A stretch of DNA of 6,381 nt from DAOTUB01 sp034437455 (lineage in GTDB: Bacteria; Chloroflexota; Anaerolineae; B4-G1), in NCBI GenBank assembly GCA_034437455.1, contig DAOTUB010000237.1, positions 1 through 6,381 of the forward strand, read 5' to 3'. The translations under genes were made by a program, and so were the position numbers. The notes beneath the pieces were generated by a model. The model ran no database searches, had not been told where the DNA came from, and saw nothing but the letters and a program-made list of their open reading frames with translations. Shown one piece after another: positions 1-6,227 of the stretch. Position 1 is the first letter of the stretch. Each line of letters opens with the position of its first letter.

Positions 1-190
1 CGGCCACCAGATAATAGGCATCCTCTTTCCAGCGTGGCGCGTCGTCCGGCAGCCAGGGAACGACATAGCGGTACATATCGGCCACAGTGCCGGGCGGATG
101 GCCCAGCCCGCGCCGCAGGGCAGCCAGCGCGCCGCGGTCTTCGCGCTTGCTTTCCAGATAGTTGACGAACGGGTGTCCTTTTTCTTCCAT
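1..190 (-). CDS. casB: Cse2/CasB, Cascade small subunit (5' part, cut by window edge)
   Basis: This is the N-terminal 63 codons of the type I-E Cascade small subunit. In the family, two Cse2 copies form the inner belly of the complex and stabilise the crRNA and the displaced target strand in the cytoplasm. Visible family features are the opening helix FVNYLESKREDRGALAALRR, with its basic patch, then GLGHPPGT, and the MYRYVVPWLP stretch followed by DAYYLVA. The ATG at 188-190 is preceded by a strong Shine-Dalgarno (AAGGAGG, 5-nt spacing). The gene follows cse1 after 37 nt on the same strand, the canonical cas3-cse1-cse2 order, so it is almost certainly cotranscribed. The C-terminal two thirds are missing only because the window ends. 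Identity rests on sequence style plus position and is fairly secure. Confidence 0.88.
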   Translation of the reverse strand, partial: MEEKGHPFVNYLESKREDRGALAALRRGLGHPPGTVADMYRYVVPWLPDDAPRWKEDAYYLVA

Positions 191-195
191 CAAAG

Positions 196-202
196 CCTCC
201 TT
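196..202 (-). promoter_or_regulatory. Shine-Dalgarno of casB
   Basis: AAGGAGG on the minus strand lies 5 nt before the ATG at 190 and fixes the start of the cse2 gene. No promoter-like sequence is seen in the 37-nt gap after cse1, which supports cotranscription. Confidence 0.8.
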
Positions 203-227
203 ATGAGTTGGAACATGTGCTATATAT

Positions 228-1748
228 TCAAGATTGAAACGCTTTCTTCAGTCCAGCGCCCAGTTGCCCACGGGCGCGAACGACGGCCTTGAGTTTGTGC
301 GGGTCGTGACTCACGTTGTCGGCCACGCGGTCGAAGGCATCCCAGGCCGCTTGCCTGAGCGTCTCCTGCCAGTCGGTCAAAGCGGCTACGGCATCTTTCA
401 GCAGGGCCTCCATCGTCTCCTGGAACGGCGTCTCCAGTTGCACCCAGTAGTAACGCCCGACAGCCCACTGGCCCATCAGTTGGTCCAGATCCTCACGGGC
501 CGGTTGTCTTCCCCCTTTGATATCGGCCTCGGGCGAGAGGATGAGGGTTGCCAGGGTGCGGATCGCGCCCCAGAGCTGACTGGAGACGCTCCCGGCTACT
601 TTCAACGCATCGTTCAGTCGCTCGACCAGGATTTCCTCCCGCAAGTATTCAAGCGGCAGCGGCATGTGCTCGCTGCGGTAGAAGTTGACCTTGGCGCGAC
701 TCTTCGACATACCGAGCGCCATATAGCGGCGGGTCTGGTGGATCTCAAGGCATCCCTCATCTACTAGCTCGGCGAGCCAGTCAAACACCAGCGGCGGGCG
801 ATATCCTTTGGAGCGCAGGCGGAAAAGAGCCGCGCTGTCGCGCCAGAGCGCACGCCCTTCGCGGAATGAGAGTGATCGAAGATCGCCTTTGTCTGTGTCG
901 GTGTAATGCATCATCGGCTCCAGAATACCGCCCTTCAAACGCAGGGCCGGCGCCTCGGTCATTCCTCGCACGACAAGGCCATCGGCAGTCGATTCTGGGA
1001 AGAACAGAATGCGGCGGTTCTGCCACGTGAGATAGTCCAGGTAGCCCAGGGGGACGGAGCGTTCAGGCGTAAAGGGATCGTCCATCTCCCAGACCGGTCG
1101 GTCGTTCTGCTTCGCCTGGCCCGGAAGCTTTTCGTCCGGATAGCGCAGCAAATTGAGCGCCAGGGTCTCAAAGAGATTCTCGCCCTGCACGAGAAAGACG
1201 ATGCCGCCGGTGCAAGGTGCATCGGTGTGTGAAAGACGCCCCATGCCGAACCCGCCTAATCCAAAGGACTGGATGGCGAGCAAGGCCCGCGCGGCTTCGC
1301 CGGGCGTGAGAGCGGGATTGTCCTCCTCCAGGTGATGATCAAAGAGCGTGGCGTTGCTGCCATGGGCCACCTCGTGGATCAGCCGATTGATGGGCGCGGG
1401 TTCCGGGACGCGCTCATCGGCGGCCTGGTAGAAAGGACGGTCGGGATCGAAGAGGTTGAAATAGGGGCGACAGTCACCCAGGTAGGTGTCCAGCCGCTGC
1501 TCATCCCATCGACCGGCTTTCCAGAGTTGATCCCACTCGCGCCAGTCGCGTGGCCCATCGAAGGCCCGGTGCAGCACAGCCAGGAGCAAGCGGTGAAGCG
1601 CGACCGTCACCAGGGGCGATTCGCCGTGAAGCTCGCGCAAATGATGAGAGCGGATCAGGACATCGCGCAGGCTTAACGCCATTGGCGTGCCGTCGACACG
1701 GGTACAAGGTATCCATGGGGATTCCAGCAGATTGAAGGTTTGATTCAT
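228..1748 (-). CDS. casA: Cse1/CasA (Cas8e), Cascade large subunit
   Basis: This 506-aa protein has the usual length for the type I-E large subunit. In that family it recognises the PAM, helps open the target DNA and recruits Cas3 to Cascade. It opens with the typical FNLLESPWIPC (5-15) and SLRDVL (26-31). It continues with the family's FNLFDPDRPFYQ (97-108), HGSNATLFDHH (129-139, in the region expected for a PAM-proximal loop), the glycine-rich AIQSFGLGGFGMGR (158-171), and a helical C-terminal part from about residue 365 expected to form the four-helix bundle. Assignment of individual residues to PAM contacts is by analogy only. Its ATG overlaps the TGA of cas3 (ATGA, 1745-1748) and has a good Shine-Dalgarno, AAAAGGAG, 5 nt upstream, so translation is probably coupled to cas3. 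No frameshift or truncation is seen. Confidence 0.95.
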   Translation of the reverse strand: MNQTFNLLESPWIPCTRVDGTPMALSLRDVLIRSHHLRELHGESPLVTVALHRLLLAVLHRAFDGPRDWREWDQLWKAGRWDEQRLDTYLGDCRPYFNLFDPDRPFYQAADERVPEPAPINRLIHEVAHGSNATLFDHHLEEDNPALTPGEAARALLAIQSFGLGGFGMGRLSHTDAPCTGGIVFLVQGENLFETLALNLLRYPDEKLPGQAKQNDRPVWEMDDPFTPERSVPLGYLDYLTWQNRRILFFPESTADGLVVRGMTEAPALRLKGGILEPMMHYTDTDKGDLRSLSFREGRALWRDSAALFRLRSKGYRPPLVFDWLAELVDEGCLEIHQTRRYMALGMSKSRAKVNFYRSEHMPLPLEYLREEILVERLNDALKVAGSVSSQLWGAIRTLATLILSPEADIKGGRQPAREDLDQLMGQWAVGRYYWVQLETPFQETMEALLKDAVAALTDWQETLRQAAWDAFDRVADNVSHDPHKLKAVVRARGQLGAGLKKAFQS

Positions 1749-4700
1749 GACATCTCCTTTTCGATTTCCAGTCCGAATTCGGTGCTCAGGCGAAGCGCAT
1801 AAGGGGTACCCTCAAGTGGACAGAGGCCATTTGTGAAGATCACCACGCGATGATCGTTCAATAGCGGATGCTTGCGCCAACCGGTAGATATTGGTTGATC
1901 CAGGAAATGTTGCACCACCGCTCGATGACTTACATTTAGTGTATATCGGGCAAGCTTTTCGGTCAACTCGGGGTCCGGCTCCTCGGTGAGGTCCACGACC
2001 GGCCCGCTGCCATCGGGCTCCAACGTCAACACGGCCTCGGTGCGATGGAGGCAGACCAGGGGGATACTCGGCGGCCCAAGACGGGTGAGCGCCCGTAATG
2101 CCTTGTGGAGTTCGGGGCTTTCCTCCTCCAGCATTGGGTTGCGCTGTTTAAGAAAGTGCTCGTCTTGTGGCTTGGGGATGAGGCGTTTCTGTGCTTCATC
2201 GACCTCCTCATCCTCGTCCTTTTCCATTTTCCGCCGGGCTTTTGCCAAATCATTGACGACGGTCGCCGAGAGATCCTCGTCCACCGGCGCCTCTGCTCCG
2301 TAGACTGTCTCAATCAGTGTTTCTGTATTCTGTGGAAGCTCTATCCGCTCTTGCTCCTTCAGGGCTAGATAAGAGCGCAGCAATACGTAGCGTGCGTAGA
2401 TATAGGTATCTGGGCCAAAGTCGAAAGCGTCTTCTTGGACGTCCGGCCTGGTGATCAATAGGCATGGCGTCGCGAGGGTATCGGGCCGGGCGTCTCGTTG
2501 ATGGCGGTGGAGCCGTCCGGCGCGTTGAATCAGCAGGTCAACCGGGGCCAGGTCGCTGACCATCAGGTCAAAGTCCAGGTCCAGACTCTGCTCAATGACC
2601 TGGGTGGCGACAACGACGGCTTTCTCCGGCCGCTCGCCGTCCTTTCCAAAGCGAGAGAGGACATCCTGCTCAATCCCATCGCGCCAGGCCGAGGGAAATC
2701 GGGCGTGGAAGAGAATTAGATCATCCTTGGGGACAAGATCAGTATCCCGCAGGGCGCGGTATACCTCCTGAGCCCGTCTGACTGTATTACAGATGACGGC
2801 GGCGCATCCGCCATCGCATAAAGCACTCTCCAGTTGTTCGACGATTGATACAGTGTCCCGCTCGATCCACCTCAGCGCTACGGTGCGACTCTCGGAAACT
2901 CCCAGTGGCTCTACGCCAACTTTGCCGTCCGTTGCCCAGGTGATGGCCGGATAAGATACGTCCGGCATATCCTCATCCGTCACACCGGCATAGGCTTGCA
3001 ACAGGTCGCGTCTCGACCGCGCTGGGAGTGTGGCGGATAGAATGACCACCGAGGCGCCGATGGCCCGCAGCCAGCTCAGCAGTCGCTGGAAGAGGGTGGA
3101 CATATAGGTATCGTAGGCGTGTACCTCGTCAAAGATGATGGTCTTGTGACTGAGTCCGAGGAGCCGAACGAAGAAGTGGCGCGTCTGTAGCACGCTGAGG
3201 AACGTCTGATCGACGGTGCCGACGCCAAAGGTGGACAGCAAGGTGCGCTTGCGTGGCAGGAACCATTTCATCGCGGACAGGGTGCCGCCCTCGCGCTCGT
3301 CGGTGGTCTTCAAGGATAGATCTTTCATATCCTTCGACCATCGAGCCTGGCTGTGGATCAGGTGCAGGTTTACCAGACTGTCCGGGTAGCGATGCGCCAG
3401 CATCTCTTTTACCCGGGTGAACATCTGGTTGCTGGTGGCCATAGTGGGCATCGCCACGTACATTCCTCGCTGCTGGCAGGTGTGCGCCCAGTGGTTGGCC
3501 AAATACAGAGCAGCCTCGGTCTTGCCGGTGCCCGTAGGAGCCTCGATGATCACCAGCGAAGGGCGATCCAATTGCGCTGCCAAGTTGACGGCTACTTCTT
3601 GCATGGGGTTAGGATCAAAGGGAAACAGGCTCTGGAACGCAGCAGGCTCTGCCGGAGGCTGCCACCCGATCCAGCCTAATGTCCGCAAAGTCTCATGGGC
3701 CTGCTCGGCGGCTTGCTCGAAGTAGTGTTCAGGCTCTATCGGGGCCTCTCGATAGGGAAAATACTTTTCCATTGAGCCGATCCAGTCGGCAGTGGAGACC
3801 AAGCCGGATAGCAACGTCAGCAAAGCATTTGTTTCCACTTGTGTTTCCCCCAGATGCTCAATGCGTGGCGGCACCAGGAGGTTTTGAAGCACGTGGAAAA
3901 GCTCGTGCCGGATTTCATCCCAAGCATTGTCCCCTACCTGGGTCGACTTGAGCCCCTGTACGTCTCCAGGCGGAGGCCATGCCCCGTGATGCCCACCTAC
4001 GCCTCGGGCGATCTTTTTCGCCGAACGGCGCGACAAGCCACTTTCTTCTTTGAGCAAGGTTTCCAGCGATTCAGCCGAGATGGTACCGTGAGGGCAAGAT
4101 TGTCGCGAGAAGAGCTGGGGGAACGATAGGCCTGCTTTGGCCAGCGAGGACTGAGCTGGCGCATACTTCCGCTGGAAGCAAGGGCTGGCTTTACCCAGAT
4201 CGTGCAATCCGGCCCAGAAGGCGATCAGGCGACCGGCGCCATCCTCGTCCAGGCCCAACGTGTCGGCGAATTGGGCACGGACGCTGTCGGTCAGCACGTC
4301 GTTCCACATCGCCAGGGCTACCTGGGCCACATCGATCATGTGGCAGATCAGCGGATGGGTCTCTGTCTTGTCATCGTTGGTCTTGGCCCACAGCCTTTGC
4401 CAGGTTGGGATTGGCTTGAAGCCATACAGATCTGCCAATCTCTTTGTTTCGTTCATCAAGCTTCTCTTCAACTCCTCTGGCCCCAATACCTCCACGTCCG
4501 CGCCCCAACTGCGCACCCACGGTATGAAATCGGTCAGGTCGGCGATTTGTGCCGTCCAGATGCACCCGCCGGGGTGGTCTGGATCATCGGCGAGCGCTTG
4601 CGAGGGATGCCAGTGCGTCTCCCGCACGCGCCGCGTCACCTTGTGGCTAAAGCGTAGTTTGACCGGGATCAACGTCTCCCCCGAAATGATGGACCATGCA

Positions 4701-5395
4701 TGGCGCAAGATATCCAACCCGGGAAAATCCACCGGCACTGTGTACTCTTCCGCCGTTAGGCTGGCCGCCTGAATGCGCTCTAGCTTGTACGTCCGCAGGT
4801 CATCCACGATGCTGCTATGCCCGATGGCGTACGTCGCGTAACCGATGGCTGACGGCTCTAGCAGGTAGGGCGCAAAATTAGTCTGGAAAGGGTTGCCGCG
4901 CAGCGGGTGGTAGGTGATGGTCACGCGACGGCGGTAGATATAACTCTGCATCAGCGTGCGGAACACGCGACTGTAGCCTTCGTCGCCGGGCCGTTGAGCC
5001 AGCTCTAGCGCAGCCTGGTGAATCTCGCGCCCCACGTCCAGGTCGCCGGTCAGTGCTTCGGCCAGCTTGACCAGGGCCATCTCGGCCGACTCGTTGCGCT
5101 TGTCATGCTGCTTGACCAGCAAGCGCGTGGCCAGGTACAGCGTCATGGCCTCTTCGGGCGAGACGTCCAGGCGGCGCAAGCGCGTGTGTGTGTAAGGCAT
5201 CATCACCCACAGCGTGCCTTCCTTGTACACCTGACCCTGCTTCTCTAACTCGTGTAAATAATTGTTGACCGCCCGCCGCTCAAAGTTTAACTTTTTAGCG
5301 ATTTCCTGTTCTTTCAACCCGTTGGGAAACCGCTCTAACAAGCGGTGGACCAACTCGACCCGTTTCTGTTTCGTATCTTGATCTGTCCTGGGCAT
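1745..5395 (-). CDS. cas3: HTH-WYL-Cas3 fusion: regulator fused to type I-E Cas3 nuclease-helicase
   Basis: One open frame of 1216 aa joins two proteins. Residues ~10-66 form a winged HTH (recognition helix RRAVNNYLHEL, 40-50; wing VYKEGTLW). Residues ~140-222 form a WYL domain (LRTYKLERI at 200-208; the WYL tripeptide itself is degenerate, GYA at 185-187). Residues ~240-325 are a WYL C-terminal extension, with DFIPWVRSWGADVEVLGPEEL at its end. Cas3 starts near 331. HD nuclease ligands are present: H352, H398-D399 with K402 (HDLGK), H436, H469-H470 and D537. The SF2 helicase has Walker A APTGTGKT (619-626), DEVH (756-759), SAT (787-789), ATQVIEQSLDLDFD (930-943) and QRAGRLHR (957-964). An acidic linker (1058-1068) precedes the C-terminal domain. 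Cas3 is known to unwind and shred DNA bound by Cascade. The start at 5395 has AGGAGGG 5 nt upstream. Stand-alone I-E Cas3 is about 900 aa, so the extra ~325 residues are the regulator. Confidence 0.95.
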   Translation of the reverse strand: MPRTDQDTKQKRVELVHRLLERFPNGLKEQEIAKKLNFERRAVNNYLHELEKQGQVYKEGTLWVMMPYTHTRLRRLDVSPEEAMTLYLATRLLVKQHDKRNESAEMALVKLAEALTGDLDVGREIHQAALELAQRPGDEGYSRVFRTLMQSYIYRRRVTITYHPLRGNPFQTNFAPYLLEPSAIGYATYAIGHSSIVDDLRTYKLERIQAASLTAEEYTVPVDFPGLDILRHAWSIISGETLIPVKLRFSHKVTRRVRETHWHPSQALADDPDHPGGCIWTAQIADLTDFIPWVRSWGADVEVLGPEELKRSLMNETKRLADLYGFKPIPTWQRLWAKTNDDKTETHPLICHMIDVAQVALAMWNDVLTDSVRAQFADTLGLDEDGAGRLIAFWAGLHDLGKASPCFQRKYAPAQSSLAKAGLSFPQLFSRQSCPHGTISAESLETLLKEESGLSRRSAKKIARGVGGHHGAWPPPGDVQGLKSTQVGDNAWDEIRHELFHVLQNLLVPPRIEHLGETQVETNALLTLLSGLVSTADWIGSMEKYFPYREAPIEPEHYFEQAAEQAHETLRTLGWIGWQPPAEPAAFQSLFPFDPNPMQEVAVNLAAQLDRPSLVIIEAPTGTGKTEAALYLANHWAHTCQQRGMYVAMPTMATSNQMFTRVKEMLAHRYPDSLVNLHLIHSQARWSKDMKDLSLKTTDEREGGTLSAMKWFLPRKRTLLSTFGVGTVDQTFLSVLQTRHFFVRLLGLSHKTIIFDEVHAYDTYMSTLFQRLLSWLRAIGASVVILSATLPARSRRDLLQAYAGVTDEDMPDVSYPAITWATDGKVGVEPLGVSESRTVALRWIERDTVSIVEQLESALCDGGCAAVICNTVRRAQEVYRALRDTDLVPKDDLILFHARFPSAWRDGIEQDVLSRFGKDGERPEKAVVVATQVIEQSLDLDFDLMVSDLAPVDLLIQRAGRLHRHQRDARPDTLATPCLLITRPDVQEDAFDFGPDTYIYARYVLLRSYLALKEQERIELPQNTETLIETVYGAEAPVDEDLSATVVNDLAKARRKMEKDEDEEVDEAQKRLIPKPQDEHFLKQRNPMLEEESPELHKALRALTRLGPPSIPLVCLHRTEAVLTLEPDGSGPVVDLTEEPDPELTEKLARYTLNVSHRAVVQHFLDQPISTGWRKHPLLNDHRVVIFTNGLCPLEGTPYALRLSTEFGLEIEKEMS
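1754..1761 (-). promoter_or_regulatory. Shine-Dalgarno of casA inside the 3' end of cas3
   Basis: AAAAGGAG on the minus strand ends 5 nt before the cse1 ATG at 1748 and lies inside the last codons of cas3. With the 4-nt ATGA overlap this is a classic arrangement for translational coupling. Confidence 0.75.
5249..5278 (-). repeat. DNA-level duplication of HTH recognition-helix segment, copy in cas3
   Basis: This 30-nt segment codes for the recognition helix of the fusion. It matches 26 of 30 bases of 5557-5586 in the small HTH gene. It shows that the two HTH modules are related at nucleotide level, i.e. a local duplication or recombination and not two unrelated HTH proteins. Confidence 0.75.
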
Positions 5396-5400
5396 CTACA

Positions 5401-5407
5401 CCCTCCT
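5401..5407 (-). promoter_or_regulatory. Shine-Dalgarno of the HTH-WYL-Cas3 gene
   Basis: AGGAGGG on the minus strand, 5 nt before the ATG at 5395, decides that the fusion starts with the HTH and not at a later methionine. The context (CAGGAGG, then TGTA, then ATG after 1-2 nt) is nearly the same as at the small HTH gene upstream, so the duplicated unit includes the initiation region. Confidence 0.8.
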
Positions 5408-5450
5408 GCCAAGCTCGCTCGACGTTCAAAGACAATGATGCTCTACCTCT

Positions 5451-5472
5451 ATTATAATCCCCAGTTGGAAAA
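5451..5472 (-). promoter_or_regulatory. Putative promoter/operator of the cas3 operon
   Basis: On the minus strand a perfect TATAAT (5451-5456) lies about 50 nt before the cas3 start. The box TTTTCCAA (5465-5472) sits 8 nt upstream of it. No good -35 hexamer is seen at 16-18 nt (GAAATA at best), so the promoter may be weak or regulator-dependent. The same TTTCCAA-N8-(-10) arrangement occurs before the small HTH gene; 15 of 22 positions match. No terminator separates the two genes, so cas3 may also be reached by read-through. Confidence 0.5.
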
Positions 5473-5499
5473 TTATTTCGATTTCTTTGCCAAATCCGG

Positions 5500-5703
5500 C
5501 TAATATTCCGCCAACCACAGCCGGCCCTCCTTGTAAACACACCCTTGCCCTTGCAGCTCGTGCAAATAATTATTGACGGTCCGCCGTTGCCAACCTAACG
5601 TTTGGGCAATCTCGGACTCACGCAGGCCGAAAGCATGGGCGCGCAACACACGTTGGACGCTGCGGCTTTTCTGTGCCTTTTGTCCCTTGAACAAACGGGC
5701 CAT
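5500..5703 (-). CDS. Small stand-alone HTH protein, paralogue of the Cas3 fusion's HTH
   Basis: This 67-aa basic protein is essentially one winged HTH. After a short basic tail, residues 26-64 match the fusion's N-terminus in 26 of 39 positions. The recognition helix RRTVNNYLHEL differs from RRAVNNYLHEL by one residue, and the wing (VYKEGRLW) is almost the same. The protein stops just after the wing (LAEY), so it lacks the WYL, oligomerisation and Cas3 parts. The ATG at 5703 was chosen because AGGAGGTG lies just upstream; a longer in-frame reading to 5991 has no such support and runs through palindromic leader sequence. It lies 104 nt upstream of cas3 on the same strand. It probably binds DNA at the same or similar sites as the fusion, as co-repressor, competitor or autoregulator; the function is inferred from the shared helix. 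No name is recognised. Confidence 0.82.
   Translation of the reverse strand: MARLFKGQKAQKSRSVQRVLRAHAFGLRESEIAQTLGWQRRTVNNYLHELQGQGCVYKEGRLWLAEY
5557..5586 (-). repeat. DNA-level duplication of HTH recognition-helix segment, copy in small gene
   Basis: Partner of 5249-5278, with 26 of 30 identical bases. The surrounding codons diverge more, so the duplication is not very recent or the helix is under selection to keep the same DNA target. Confidence 0.75.
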
Positions 5704-5707
5704 ATTA

Positions 5708-5715
5708 CACCTCCT
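5708..5715 (-). promoter_or_regulatory. Shine-Dalgarno of the small HTH gene, partly inside an inverted repeat
   Basis: AGGAGGTG on the minus strand, with AGGAGG ending 6 nt before the ATG at 5703. It decides the start. Its first three bases belong to the 3' arm of the inverted repeat at 5713-5742, so in a longer transcript the site could be partly paired. Confidence 0.75.
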
Positions 5716-5742
5716 GAAAGTAAAGGCTCTCTTACTCTCAGG
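5713..5742. promoter_or_regulatory. Long inverted repeat in the leader of the small HTH gene (possible operator)
   Basis: Arms of 11 bp (5713-5723 and 5732-5742) are complementary at 10 of 11 positions; the eleventh is a G-U wobble if read as minus-strand RNA. The spacer is 8 nt. The repeat lies between the -10-like hexamer and the start codon and overlaps both that hexamer (at 5740-5742) and the Shine-Dalgarno (at 5713-5715). Its size and place fit an operator for a dimeric repressor, or an RNA hairpin that limits translation. Confidence 0.55.
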
Positions 5743-5772
5743 ATAATGGCCCTTTGGAAAGTTTTGTTCCAA
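5740..5772 (-). promoter_or_regulatory. Putative promoter/operator of the small HTH gene
   Basis: A perfect 6-bp inverted repeat, TTGGAA-N7-TTCCAA, spans 5754-5772. Its TTCCAA half lies exactly 8 nt upstream of TATCCT (5740-5745), the same spacing as TTCCAA to TATAAT before cas3. Alternatively TTGGAA (5767-5772) can serve as -35 with CATTAT (5743-5748) as -10 at an 18-nt spacing. The hexamers are weak matches to sigma70 consensus. The palindrome is a good candidate binding site for the HTH shared by the two proteins. Confidence 0.45.
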
Positions 5773-5884
5773 CTTTTTCAGGGATCGCACCTTTTTCTTC
5801 TGGATTTCGACTGCAATCGCGGTGAAAAAACGTACAGACAAAACACGTGACCCAGATGCCCCCCAGCATCTATCAAACACATAG

Positions 5885-5932
5885 CCGCCACTGGCGGACC
5901 TGTGTCGGCAGGTCCGCCCCTGATGGTGGCGG
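5885..5932. repeat. GC-rich nested hairpin in the upstream region
   Basis: The inner stem is a perfect 10-bp inverted repeat, GGCGGACCTG / CAGGTCCGCC (5893-5902 and 5909-5918), with a 6-nt loop. An outer perfect 7-bp stem, CCGCCAC / GTGGCGG (5885-5891 and 5926-5932), encloses it. On the plus strand it is followed by TCTTTTGT (5933-5940), so it could act as an intrinsic terminator for plus-strand transcripts, although the T run is interrupted and no plus-strand gene is seen before it. On the minus strand no T run follows, so there it would be a leader structure or an intergenic repeat. Confidence 0.6.
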
Positions 5933-5984
5933 TCTTTTGTGCGCGTCGTGAGGCGCGCCATCATCTGGCTCCTGCTGGACGACG

Positions 5985-6012
5985 TTGACACTTTAACAAC
6001 AAAAAATATAAC
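5985..6012 (+). promoter_or_regulatory. Sigma70-like promoter, plus strand
   Basis: A perfect TTGACA (5985-5990), a 16-nt spacer and TATAAC (6007-6012, five of six consensus bases) predict a start near 6019, reading away from the cas operon. No convincing gene follows directly, so it may drive a non-coding RNA or the possible gene at the right edge. Confidence 0.45.
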
Positions 6013-6029
6013 TTATTATAGTGTTTATC

Positions 6030-6058
6030 AGTATACCATTTTGTCAATCAATGTGCAA
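6030..6058 (-). promoter_or_regulatory. Possible promoter toward the cas operon, minus strand
   Basis: On the minus strand, TTGCAC (6053-6058), a 17-nt spacer and TATACT (6030-6035), preceded by TGG (an extended -10), predict a start near 6023. A transcript would carry a leader of about 320 nt through the nested hairpin before the small HTH gene. The -35 match is weak. The -35 hexamer lies within the GTTGCAC repeat. Confidence 0.3.
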
Positions 6059-6070
6059 CTGGCGTGCAAC
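6053..6070. repeat. Two GTGCAAC copies with 11-nt period
   Basis: GTGCAAC occurs at 6053-6059 and 6064-6070, one helical turn apart, next to the face-to-face promoter-like sequences. It could be a tandem regulator site, but two short copies can also arise by chance. Confidence 0.35.
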
Positions 6071-6227
6071 CTGCGCTACTACAGATGTAACGTCCCCCCT
6101 TGCGCCCATGCGGTTAGAATGCGAAAATATGCGTTACGGAGGCAGAATTTCGCAGCGATTTCAAATCTTTCATCTAGCCACCTATCACTTTGGTACATTA
6201 AAAGCGGGAAAGGTTGTGGAACGCTCC

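Noticed and set aside
234..767. Plus-strand 177-aa frame opposite cse1
   Set aside because: Antisense to the conserved C-terminal part of Cse1, with no family features and no ribosome site.
4380..4440. Fusion as an assembly or frameshift artefact
   Set aside because: The reading frame is continuous, the WYL extension ends naturally and Cas3 begins at its usual first conserved residues after a short linker. A sequencing error cannot be fully excluded without a second genome.
4202..4772. Overlapping plus-strand frames of 151 and 170 aa opposite cas3
   Set aside because: They lie antisense to the clearly conserved WYL and HD parts of the fusion and show no domain; they are by-products of GC-rich codon use.
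5500..5991. Longer 163-aa version of the small HTH protein starting at 5991
   Set aside because: The extra N-terminal part runs through the nested hairpin, palindromes and promoter-like sequence, has no domain character and no ribosome site, while AGGAGGTG sits just before the ATG at 5703.
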